Source: Nymphaea colorata
Taxonomy: Eukaryota; Streptophyta; Magnoliopsida; Nymphaeales; Nymphaeaceae
Direction: 5' to 3'
DNA: 64,000 bases
Assembly: GCF_008831285.2 (NCBI RefSeq)
Contig: NC_045144.1
Span: 22,893,716-22,957,715 of the forward strand
Part shown: positions 50,618 through 60,370 of the stretch, one piece after another
Numbering within the stretch: the stretch's first letter is position 1
How the letters are laid out: each line of letters starts with the position of its first letter
The notes under the pieces: generated by a model
What the model was told of the DNA's origin: nothing
Databases searched by the model: none
Seen by the model: only the letters and a program-made list of their open reading frames with translations
Position numbers and translations under genes: made by a program

Positions 50618-50818
50618 GTGCATCAAACATGGTTAAATTTACTAGGTTAAATTCTTCATTGTGCATCAAACATAGTTAAAATTACCAGGTTAAATTCTTT
50701 CTGTGCATCAAACATGACTTCAAATCGGAAGAGGGTTAAATTTCATCTTGAAATTTTTTTTAGAAAAATTTACCATGGTAAATTTACCACGTTAAATTCT
50801 TCCTTGTGCATCAAACAC
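50618..50818. repeat. Subterminal repeats at the element's right end
   Basis: GTGCATCAAACAT (or -CAC at the terminus) occurs at 50618, 50661, 50703 and 50806, three of them followed or preceded by GGTTAAATT-like sequence. These are repeats of the TIR motif, as seen in transposase-binding subterminal regions. Confidence 0.85.
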
Positions 50819-51719
50819 ACCCTAAGGAACAACTATTGGTCAGGCAGAGACGGTGGTGAAAAAGAAATGAGGGCTTGGGCTGCAAATCAGTGGAGGCTGT
50901 GAAGGTTGAAAGGCTGTAGGACTATCTAGAGGCAGCCGTAGTTTACAACACATAGTTGGGTCAGAAGATGCTGATTTTGACCCAGAAGTTTGTCTTGATC
51001 AAATTCAAGTGTTTTTTCCTTTTGGCGAAAATAAAGTTTAGGCAATGCACGGCATTGTTTGCCAATTATGTATTGTCGTCCATGCCGCGGTCTACAAAGT
51101 CGATTTTTTTCTTTTCATTTTTCATTTTTAATGATGTCTCAACATTAATTATTTTCTCACTTTAAATCATTAAAAAATCAAATGCCAATATTTTAAAATA
51201 CAGTGTTATAAGAGAAACTGAATATATATATATATATATATATATATAAGTTGTATGATGATACACATATGCAGATCGGCGTTCCAGCTTCATTGGAAAT
51301 GCATTCAAGACGAAGCCCACCTTCTCTTCCAACAAAGCCCCATTAGAATAGATATACCTGTTTCTGCAAATGCATCTATTACCATGTATACAATTTGGTT
51401 TCCACCCGATCTTCACCAACTCGTGTTAGAAGCCACAAGTCTTCTTTCGCACCGTGTCCTATAAAGAAACGCCCCAAATGTCACTAGAAGTTCGAAAACC
51501 CAAATAATTCCCTTGAAGCTTCCTGCCTCCACCAAATCCCAAGGAAAACGTAACACATACGGCCTACTGGACCATTCAATCGGGCAAGGAGAGACTGGGG
51601 AGAGGAATGCTGACCGTCGGATTCAGAGAAGGGGGAAAGTTTTAGACAGAAGGGGTGGAGAAGAATTTAGTTGCAGCCAATGGCGTCGCCTGATCTTCCT
51701 TCTTGTCCCTTGCAAGGAA

Positions 51720-51789
51720 AATGGAGGCGCTCGTGGCGGACTCATTAGTTTCTCGTTCCCACTCTCAACTTCAACAACCATTGAAAGGT
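51720..51789 (+). other. Possible short 5' exon, unassigned
   Basis: An ATG at 51720 opens a frame MEALVADSLVSRSHSQLQQP that reaches an AAAG|GT donor-like site at 51790 in locally GC-richer sequence. I do not recognise it and cannot find a following exon, so it may be chance. Confidence 0.15.
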
Positions 51790-51902
51790 TTGCCCATTTT
51801 TCTTTCGACTTGTTTTATCTCTACTTTTCCTAAAGTCTTATTTTCCATTAATAAGCATGTAAATATAATATATTAAATATGACATTGGAACAATTCCATT
51901 AC

Positions 51903-52255
51903 GGGGTTTTGACGAGATCAGGAATCTAGAATTCTAGAACTAAAATTCTCATTTTCTATTAAATGAGAATTCTATTATCAAATAAAGAATTTTGATTTTG
52001 ATATTATAAACTCATTCTTAAAAAATCAAAATTCTAGTAAGAAGCGGATTATCATTTCAGAATTTTAGATTTTTTTTTTTTCACCTCTCCTTGGGGCACA
52101 TGTCCTGATGATGAATTTAGTTCATCAGTTACAAAATTTCATTTCATGTTTATCAAACACAAAAAACACTAGAAGTGAAATTTTTATTCCAATTCCAGTC
52201 TAAGGCGGTATTTTGTTGTAGAATCAAACTTGAAGGCCATCAAATACACACACCC
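51903..52255. mobile_element. Possible Tourist-like miniature element
   Basis: The right end CATCAAATACACACACCC followed by TAA resembles the Harbinger-like TIR at 50822. The interior AATTCTAGAATT / AGAATTTTGATTTTG content is typical of Tourist-like miniature elements. The left end (GGGGTTTTGACGAG at 51903) is a poor match and the flanking triplets do not agree, so the boundaries are tentative. Confidence 0.35.
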
Positions 52256-52499
52256 TAATGCAATAAACACTTGTTTGGAAAGCCTTAGCCTGTGTTTGAA
52301 AACCCTGGTATTCCAAGGTAAAGGTGGAACTTTGATTCAAATTTCATAAAAATCTCCAGCCAATAAACAAATATGGGACAATTCATGTGCGGGGGAGTCT
52401 TTCCGCAGCTCTGGAAATCCAGTATCGTCATTAATGCCAGGAATATTCATGGAAGGCGCATGTATACATTTTTGCTGTTTCATTTTGACGGGGAGTAAT

Positions 52500-53300
52500 A
52501 TTATTCACGTCCACCGAAGACTTGAGATTGAGAGAGACCCCACACCCACTGAGCCACCCTTCCCCATTTGACCTCATCAACATCCGCGTCTACCAAAATT
52601 AGATCCTTTGTCACGGGCCGAGTTTCTCCAGCCCGCGCGGCGCCAAAGGCGTTCCCAAAGCCTTCGGCCAGCCGTCTCTCTCTTAAGATAGCGGAAGCAT
52701 TCATCTTTTCTTCGAAACTGTGGACTAGACGAGGAGTGCTAAGCACTCGGCACACCATCACTCAGGTTTATCCCATTGTCGATCATCGGCAAGCCGTGGC
52801 CATGAGGTCCTGTCAGAACTTCGCCATTCCTCCAAGTGCCTATCTACATCCAAACGAAATCTGGGTGGAGGTAGACTTCCCTTAGGAGGAAGTCCCCCGC
52901 CGAAGCCAGTTGACGACTATATGTCATTAAGTAAGGCGGCCATCGCCCTACTCGACGATGAGCATTCACTTGCTCACCCCCACGTGACTCTACGCGGTTG
53001 TGGAACGCAGCATATGCGCCCACTGGGGGAATTGCCCTTAACCTATGCGCACCCCTCTTGTGTATCCAAACACTACGCGTGGGGAACCCATTGGATTCCC
53101 CAACGACGGACTTGCACTTCCAAAGGGACTGCTGCTCTTGATGCATTTAAACGCCTTGTCACTGCAACACCGCGCTGCACATTCCACGTGCATTGCTTTC
53201 TGCTTGACTCGGCGACCGATTGATCCCACATGCCTTCCAACTATGCCTAAGCTGGCCAAGCAGCATCACCTTTTACTGGCTTGGCCGGGCTAGACACAGT
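52500..53300. other. GC-rich island of unrecognised origin
   Basis: This stretch is markedly richer in G+C and CpG than its surroundings and gives long chance frames on both strands (for example 52568-52885 plus, 52844-53146 minus). None shows a domain I recognise, and the overlap of frames on opposite strands argues that they are composition effects. Possible explanations are organelle-derived DNA or a decayed GC-rich retroelement. Confidence 0.4.
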
Positions 53301-53340
53301 CGACCGGCAACATCGTTGAAAGAGGGTATAAATTAATTAC

Positions 53341-55825
53341 TTGCTGCTAAATAAATCTGGTGGTAAGATCCCCAACCCAAGCCTTCCACATCTCTTAAGA
53401 GTTCCCCACTTCAGCTTCATAAGATTTGTTGATCTTTGTTTCTCTGATTTTATCATGTATTCATAATGATATTTGGACTGGGTTGCAAAAGTACATATTA
53501 AATCCAATAACCAGGTCCACCACTGCAATTGGAATTAGTGGAGAGTACATAACCAGCCCATGTGCTCTACAAGTCCATGATTGTTGCTAAATAAATCCGG
53601 AAAAATTCCCCAACCACAAACTCCTACATCACATACACGTCCTCTTTCTCAAATTTGTCGGATTTCTCATTGAATTGTGTAAAAAGTTTGGATGCATGTT
53701 TTTTTTTTTTCAAAATCCAAAATTTCATTTAGACAACCCAAGTTTCATTAGTTTTTTTTTTCATTTAGGAATAAGGCTGGGCATCGGGCCGGGCCGGGCC
53801 GACCCGTTAAAAATGTAAAAAACAAGGCCTGACATTATAAACGGGCCAGCCCGAGGCCCGGCCCGTTTAGAAACGAGCCGGGCCGGGCCTACCTAATATC
53901 GGGCCTCGAGCTTCAACTTATGCCCGAGGCCCGGCCCGGCCGGGCCCGATTATTAACGGGCCGGGCCGGGCTTTTTCGGGTTAAAGGAGTTGAAGAACAT
54001 GGGGATAGAAACAAGTGAGCTTGGCACTGGCGACCCATATAAACGGAGGCTTAAGTTGTAGCGGTTTTCAGATGACAGGGGTGGAGAGATATAGGGGAAT
54101 GGTCTTGTTCTGGCAGACCTCGGGCAATGCGCGTCGCTTGGCTACCTCAACATTCAGTTTTTTGAAAAAAAAAAATAATGATGTCGGGCTTCTCGGGCCG
54201 CCGACGATCACAACGGCAGGCCCGAGCCCGACCCGTTAAATACCGGGCCGGGCTGAGCCCGTTAACCTCAGCCCGAAAATCATTATTTCAAGGCCCGGGC
54301 TCAGGCCCGTAACGGGCTGGGTACCGGATACCCGTCGGTGGCCCAGCCCGTTGCCCAGACTTATTTAGGAAGGGGCTTGAGCCTCTTCAAGGTATTTGAA
54401 TAAACTAAAGCCAAAAGCACAGTTGTGGAACTAATTTAATCCAAACCAACCAAAAGAACACATAGGCCAAGATCATTGATAGACCAAGAGTATTTATATA
54501 AACTAAGTAAAAAAGAGGCAGTTGTGAAGGACTTAGTCTATAGTATCCACCAGTAAAAAAAAAAAAGAGACTAGAACGTCATTTTCTTTACGATACATAC
54601 AAACTAAAGCAAAAAAAGATAGTTACGGAATGAATTTAATCCTTAGTATATTTGATTTCATTACCTAAAAACAAGTCAGATATATGACATTGAGTCCAAA
54701 TTTATTTCAATCTTAGGTGGACTTTAGAGTCCACTTTAGACTCGGTTGCAAAAATACATATTGAATCCAATGGCGAGATCCAAACCTTGTCATAATATAA
54801 AGATTGGCATAATAAACTCACTCATTTGTGTGTGTGTCTGTGTGTGTATGTGTGCATATATATATATATATACATATATATGTTAGAGACAGGCATAGAT
54901 GAGTATGCAAATTGATCAAATCAATTTATGAACGATAGGTCCCAAAAAGGTGCAGAAATTTTCAGGTGGAAGGAAGAAAAGAAAAAAAAAAAGAACTAAA
55001 AACAAAGATTAGATTTCCGACAATTACAATTGACTTGTAGACTTCATCCCTGCCCTCATAAAAATCAAGTTGAGAGAATGGGTCCCTCTTCACGCGCACT
55101 TGTTGGGGGAAGTAATGCAGCCTTCAATTCGGTTACTCATTCTTCACTGGCCCCAGCCGTTGGCTTTCACGCTATTCTTTGGATTCCATGCACCATTCTT
55201 CCTCTCAGCTGTACTAGTTAAATTCAGATTCTGCTTCTTTAACTAAATTCCAGATGTTTCTGTCGTTCACATGAATGTTTCCATCAGTAGCAGTGTGATT
55301 TATTTTCTCTTCAATCTGGTGAAACATATTTATAATACTGGAGCAGATGATGAACATACTGAATCATACGTTTTTTATCAAGTTGTGCCAAAGAAGAAAT
55401 TAAATTAGTGAATTTACACACTGCTAAATAAATATGGTGGAAAGATCCCCCAACACAATCCTTCTACATCGCTTAGAGTTCCCCGTTTCAGGTTCATTAG
55501 AATTTGTGCTAATCTTTAGTGTATCTGATTTCATGCTGTAAATTCAAGTTCCACATGACATTGAATTTAAATTATTATTGAAACCAATAGCCAGATGCAA
55601 ATCTTGGTCATAATCTTAAGATTGGCATAAAGTCATGCATGTGTGTGTGTCTATGTATATGGAAGAGAGGGGGAGATGCATATGCAAATTGATCAAATCG
55701 ATTTATGGATAACATGCCCCAAGAGAGAGAAGTAATTTTCAGGTGGACGGGAAGAAAGGCAAAGCAAGAACTAAAGATAATGACCAGATTGCCCACAATT
55801 ACAATTGACTTGCAGACTTTGGGCC
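53341..55825. repeat. Local repeat family, three to four diverged copies
   Basis: CTGCTAAATAAATCTGGTGG...GATCCCC-CAAC...CTTC-ACATC...GAGTTCCCC occurs at 53343 and 55421, with a shorter version at 53583. The partner half TTGCAAAA-TACATATT-AATCCAAT...AGATTGGCATAA...GATCAAATC-ATTTATG...TTTTCAGGTGGA...ACAATTGACTTG-AGACTT occurs at 54745-55040 and, except for its first TTGCAAAATACATATT segment, at 55550-55822. Function unknown; these look like duplicated intergenic or intronic sequence. Confidence 0.7.
53771..54362. mobile_element. GC-rich non-autonomous hAT-type element (592 bp)
   Basis: Flanked by the 8-bp duplication ATTTAGGA (53763-53770 and 54363-54370). The ends are inverted: AAGGCTGGGCATCGGGCCGG on the left and, read inward from the right, AAGTCTGGGCAACGGGCTGG. 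Both ends are packed with GGGCCGGGCC-like words. The central 250 bp has no recognisable coding content. Confidence 0.8.
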
Positions 55826-55830
55826 TAAAC

Positions 55831-56330
55831 AAATCCTTAGATCTAAATCTGGATCCAAATATTGGCTCCATATCCAAAACAGAACCCTAGATAAAAATCA
55901 GGATCCAGATCCCTGCTCCATATCTAAAACAGATCCCTAGATCCACATTCAGATCCAAATTCCAGTTCTACATTCAAAACAGATCCTTATATCAATATCC
56001 AGATCCAGATCTCAGATTCGAATACAAAACAGATCCCAAAATCTAGATTCAGATCCAAATTGTAGCTCAAGATCAAAAAAATTCTTAGAACCATATTCAG
56101 ATCTAAATTACAGATCTAGATCCAAAACAGATGCTTAGATCCATATCTAAATATAAATTACATCTCTAGATCCAAGACAGATCCATAAATGCATATCCAG
56201 ATATAAAATCTCAGCTCCATATCAAAAAATACGTCCCAAATCTAAATCCATATCCAAATTACAGCTCTGTATCCAAAATATATCCTTAGATACATATCCA
56301 AATCCAATTTACTATTCTGAAAAAAAAAAC
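55831..56330. repeat. Minisatellite, 50-bp unit, about ten copies
   Basis: Ten consecutive diverged units of 48-51 bp, most exactly 50, can be laid out from 55831. Each has the form AGATCC-TAGATC-A-ATTCAGATCCAAAT...CTCCATATCCAAAAC. A partial, degraded unit follows to about 56385. No unit pair is identical, so the array is old. Confidence 0.9.
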
Positions 56331-56385
56331 GGGTCAATATCCAATTCCTTATTCTAAAAAAGCAGATCCAAAACATAATTTTAGA

Positions 56386-56776
56386 TCCAGACCTATTTTT
56401 TGAAACCCAAGCTCGGGCTGGACTGGTTAAAATTAAAACATATATATTTTTAATGTAAACTAATATATAAATATAATTAAACATAGTACAATATTATGAT
56501 TCTATATTAAAATTAATAAACATAATATTAAAAACATATTATCGAGCTGCTTAGTGGTGCCCACTCGGGCCAGCCCAATGCATTTTTTTCTAGCATGAGA
56601 CCGAGCCCACGTCAGGCTGGTATTGGGTACCAATCGCGCACCCCCGGCGAGATGCCAGGCGTTTTCTCAATTTAACGACAGCCACCTTCTTCTCACTAGC
56701 CAACCAACCAGAAATTTTTTTCTCGTGAGGACCACTCATTCAATAACACTCATATAACAATTAAATATGTCAAAAC

Positions 56777-56811
<35 letters not shown>

Positions 56812-57480
56812 GTTTTGTTATGTGGATATGCCACTCACTTGCGAGTAGGACTGTGCAATGAACAAGGGACAAGATCTTCCACGTCTTCCACGTTTGGGGA
56901 TGATGCGAACAGCGAACAAGATTGTGAGCAGGTTCACGAACTTGAGTAATTTTTGGAGTCGATCGGACAACCGACAATTCATAATGAGCATGTTGACGAA
57001 GTTGGTAGCCTACAAGGATATCCTAAAACCAGGTATTTTTAAGGTGATTGAGAAAGAAGATATTTTTTCACCATCGAAGTTGCGAAATTCACCTTCAAAC
57101 ACTGTCAACGTTCAAAAAGCATGAGCTACCCACACTTTTTGGAACGGCAAATTGTAGTTAGAGATTCCACCAGGGCCAGATGTATTTGGCTGAGAAACAT
57201 TCACCCTATATTTAAGGGGCATTTTATATGTAAATATATAAAAAATTGGAGTCAACCAATAAGTAAATAAAAAGATTTTATAAGGCTGTGTGGGCAATCG
57301 CCCACATGTCTCTGCCTCCGACTAGGTTTCAAATGGGCTGGATTTAGTTTTGAGGGTTTTGTGATTTTCTATTATGCCGGAATTGATTATTACATTTAGC
57401 TGTTTTGAATAATGCACTTGCGAACTGAATTTATGCGAAGATAAACGTGCCAATTTTTTCCTGTCTTTAGCAAGTCACTG
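56386..57480. other. Unassigned intergenic stretch
   Basis: Contains GC-rich GCTCGGGCTGGACTGG (about 56410) and TCGGGCCAGCCCAATGC (about 56565), reminiscent of the hAT-type element ends at 53771-54362, a (TA)n tract at 56780-56808, and no gene. 57170-57320 (CAGGGCCAGATG ... CATGTCTCTGCCTCCGA) may be another miniature element. Confidence 0.4.
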
Positions 57481-58081
57481 GCTTGCGTTTCTTAACACGC
57501 AGTTTTTTGTTCTAGGAATCATTAGCCGAAAACACATGTTAAAACTAGTATCAAAGGAAGTATCAATAAATTTAAAAACTAACATGAAAATGAGTAGAAG
57601 AAAGATAGTGGTTAATGAAAATTTGAACTTATATTCATAACAACACAGTTTCACAAATGTGATTGATAACATCTAAAACGAGCTGAGAAAAAGATAAAAC
57701 AATGTAAAAGAAAAAGAGAGAATCAACTATGAAACCTTGAACAATTTATTCATACTGAACTCCTCATGACCCAAAAGAAGTAAAACAAAAAGCGAGAAAA
57801 CGATCGAACTTAGTTAAGTAGTACAAATCATATAAACATTTTGGTAGGCGAAGCCTGTACGGCTTGGAGTAAGAGAAACGGCACAGGGAACAGCAACGTG
57901 ACTGGGACTGGGACACAAGAATGACAGACGTGAGAGATCTTGTAGCCAATTACCAGTCAAGAAGAATCAAGCGAAGTATCATATTCTGCTAGCTTAACAA
58001 CTCGCAATAGGATTTACAGAACGATGACTTCTAACTGATGCTTCTGCAAAGGCATGCTGGAGTTGTCTTCATATGTTATGA
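57481..58081 (-). other. 3' flank of the intact lectin kinase, part of the duplicated block
   Basis: Matches 36157-36743 closely, so the duplication extends about 600 bp beyond the stop codon. It probably includes the 3' untranslated region. Confidence 0.8.
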
Positions 58082-60070
58082 TCAGCCTGAGTGTCTGAAG
58101 TTGTTGATGACCTTATCTGAGGAAGGATTTTGGTCCATGCCTATATCGTCTTGAATTACTGAATCCTTGTAATTTAGATATTCTTGTACGGAGGCATCGC
58201 CATTAAGAAACTGAGTCAATTGCCGCATGCTTGGCCTTGATTCTGGCGCATTCTGTGAGCAGAGAACGCCAAGCTTCAGCACAAGCTCTGCTTCCTCCAC
58301 CACATAGCAATTCTCGAGCTTCTTGTCCATAGCGTCCAGTATTCGTCCACCCTTCCACAGAGAGTCGACTAACTCAACCAGAATAATCTCCTCAGAGGGC
58401 CTCCCGGGCTCAAAAGGCCTCCTGCCACAGGCCACCTCTAGGAGTAAGGCACCATAAGAATACACATCCGAACTCGTCGTGGACTTGTAGGTGCGGGAGA
58501 GCTCCGGCGCCATGTACCCAAAACTCCCAACGATGTGGGTTGTCTTTGGATTTGTCTCATGCTCATAGAGTCTGGCAAGCCCAAAATCACTCAGCCTGCC
58601 ATTTAGATCACCATCCAACAACACGTTACTTGCTTTAACATCTCTGTGCACAACCACTTGCTCCCATTCTTCATGAAGATACAGCAGGCCGGAAGCAATT
58701 CCCTTCAGAATATTGAACCTCTGTTCCCAACTGAGGCATCCCGCTTTCACATCAAAAAGGAAACCGTCTAGGCTCCCATTGGGCATCAATTCATAAACCA
58801 GGAGCAGGTCGTCTCCTCGTCTACACCAACCATGCAATTGGACCAGGTTTCTGTGTCTCATCCTCCCCAAGCTCGACACTTCTGCAACAAACTCCCTCAT
58901 TCCCTGTCTTGATTCATGTGATACTTTCTTGACCGCAACCTCTATTCCGGTGCCTGGCAGAACACCTTTGTAGACACTGCCGAAACCTCCTTTGCCCAAT
59001 TCATCCTTGAAACCCTTGGTTGCCCTGTAGAGTTCCTTGTACGAGAACCTATGTGGGTAGTCTATCTCCCATCCTTCTATCTTTTCGGATGTGAGCTTTC
59101 GCTTCCTATAGGCCAAAAAAAAAATGCCAGCTGTGATAATGAGAAACGATAGAGCCACCGATGCTACGGAAATGTTCAAGAACAACTTAGAAGACTTCCA
59201 CACAGGAGCTTCATCACTAATAGAGGGAAGGCTTGAAAGGTCCAGTTCTGGTTCGTCCATCTTGAAGCTCCATCCCAAAATATAGTGCTTGCTAACCAGC
59301 CTTTGTGTACCAGAAGAGAAGCCAACATACATGTGTTCGAGCAGAATAGAAGACAGGTCAATGGAATATGATATTAGCGAGCGGGTAGGCTTGAGTGGGT
59401 GGGACACTGGAGCTATGGTGACATTCAGCTGCTTCATCTGTCCATCATATTCTATCCATGCCTGAATGGGCGTCAGGCTGTCTAGAACCACCACTTCCAT
59501 CTTGCCATAGTCTGTATAGTACGCAGCCGATTCGGAGACACTGGAGTTCACACCATTGACATCGATGCCCACATGGTTTCCATCTATGTCATCCAAATGT
59601 GCTTGTTGAACTGTGTCGAATTCAACAGCAAATATATGATTGGTTGGATTTCCGTTGTTCGACTCGTTGAAGAGGCCAAGGTAAGGCCCTCCAGTGGCAT
59701 CGGAGAAGTTGGTGGAGGGCGAAACTACGAAGGCGAAGCCATGGCCACCTTGCTCCTGGAACTCCGATTCGATTTCAAACACGAAATGAGTACTGAACGA
59801 TTGGGTTGTCCTAGCAACGGGAGATTTTTTGAATTGAAGAATTGAAGGGTAGAACGCATGGCCTTTGATGGCTGGATTTGTGCTATGATGACAGTTAGTC
59901 AGGCAAAGGGCCCCCGTCTGAGTTATGGTTGCGGAGTCTGATAAGCTCAAGTCCGACTGCTGGAAGCGGTTTAAGACAAAGATGCTACTGAGTGCAGCCA
60001 CAGGTGATCGGCAGATATGAGCAACAATATGAAGGAAGATCAGGAGAAACCTTGACAGCCGAAGCGCCAT
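58082..60070 (-). CDS. L-type lectin receptor-like kinase (LecRK), intact, 662 aa
   Basis: A single-exon plasma-membrane receptor kinase, as usual for this family, thought to sense extracellular ligands in immunity or development. Start chosen at 60070 (MALRLSRFLLIFLHIVAHIC), which gives a signal peptide; the frame is open 80 codons further upstream, but that part is repeat-like and lacks a signal sequence at its front. The legume-lectin domain spans about residues 28-271 and keeps the metal-binding pattern VEFD (149-152) and DGNHVGID (163-170). Transmembrane segment about 297-321, then YRKRK. Kinase: GKGGFGSVY (359-367), Lys381, HRDVKASN (475-482), DFG (495-497), APE (521-523). It is an RD kinase with all catalytic residues, so probably active. 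It is the paralogue of the broken copy at 36744-44829. Confidence 0.95.
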   Translation of the reverse strand: MALRLSRFLLIFLHIVAHICRSPVAALSSIFVLNRFQQSDLSLSDSATITQTGALCLTNCHHSTNPAIKGHAFYPSILQFKKSPVARTTQSFSTHFVFEIESEFQEQGGHGFAFVVSPSTNFSDATGGPYLGLFNESNNGNPTNHIFAVEFDTVQQAHLDDIDGNHVGIDVNGVNSSVSESAAYYTDYGKMEVVVLDSLTPIQAWIEYDGQMKQLNVTIAPVSHPLKPTRSLISYSIDLSSILLEHMYVGFSSGTQRLVSKHYILGWSFKMDEPELDLSSLPSISDEAPVWKSSKLFLNISVASVALSFLIITAGIFFLAYRKRKLTSEKIEGWEIDYPHRFSYKELYRATKGFKDELGKGGFGSVYKGVLPGTGIEVAVKKVSHESRQGMREFVAEVSSLGRMRHRNLVQLHGWCRRGDDLLLVYELMPNGSLDGFLFDVKAGCLSWEQRFNILKGIASGLLYLHEEWEQVVVHRDVKASNVLLDGDLNGRLSDFGLARLYEHETNPKTTHIVGSFGYMAPELSRTYKSTTSSDVYSYGALLLEVACGRRPFEPGRPSEEIILVELVDSLWKGGRILDAMDKKLENCYVVEEAELVLKLGVLCSQNAPESRPSMRQLTQFLNGDASVQEYLNYKDSVIQDDIGMDQNPSSDKVINNFRHSG

Positions 60071-60166
60071 GATAAGGAAGAGGGCTGAGAAACATGCACA
60101 AAAATTAGCAGCGCATTCGTTTCCACCGTTTTGCTCTTTCATGTATCGATAGAGGAGGGAGAAGAC

Positions 60167-60370
60167 GCCAGGCCTGGGCATGGGGTCAGCCGTGGCCCTT
60201 TTACTGAACGCCATTAATGTCCAAAATTTGGACCACATCAGAACACTACCTGGCCCAGCTATTAAGAGGACGGGCCCTGCCAGATATCGGGCATAGTCAA
60301 CCACGTCCAAGGCCCGAACCGCCCCATTTTTTAACTGCTAAACAGAATGGGCTGGGCCGAGCCGAGCTTG
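60167..60370. other. GC-rich, hAT-end-like sequence upstream of the lectin kinase
   Basis: Homology between the two lectin kinase copies ends at 60166 (GGGAGAAG; 44921 in the other copy). Beyond it comes CCAGGCCTGGGCATGGGGTC, and at the far side GGGCTGGGCCGAGCCGAGC, similar in style to the element at 53771-54362. A target duplication could not be identified. Confidence 0.35.

Larger units (their letters stand above)
48924..50822. mobile_element. PIF/Harbinger-like TIR element (1.9 kb), non-autonomous
   Basis: The left end GGGTGCGTTTGATGCA (48924) and the inverted right end TGCATCAAACACACCC (50822) match over 16 bp with one mismatch. They are flanked by TAA at 48921-48923 and 50823-50825, the 3-bp TWA duplication of PIF/Harbinger elements. 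No DDE transposase or Myb-like frame is visible inside, so mobilisation would need proteins in trans. The left end forms several perfect hairpins and the right end has repeated subterminal GTGCATCAAACAT motifs. The interior holds a GDSL lipase exon. Confidence 0.82.

Noticed and set aside
52501..53293. Six overlapping frames of 70-105 codons
   Set aside because: They lie on both strands of a GC-rich island, show no domain, and are expected from composition alone.
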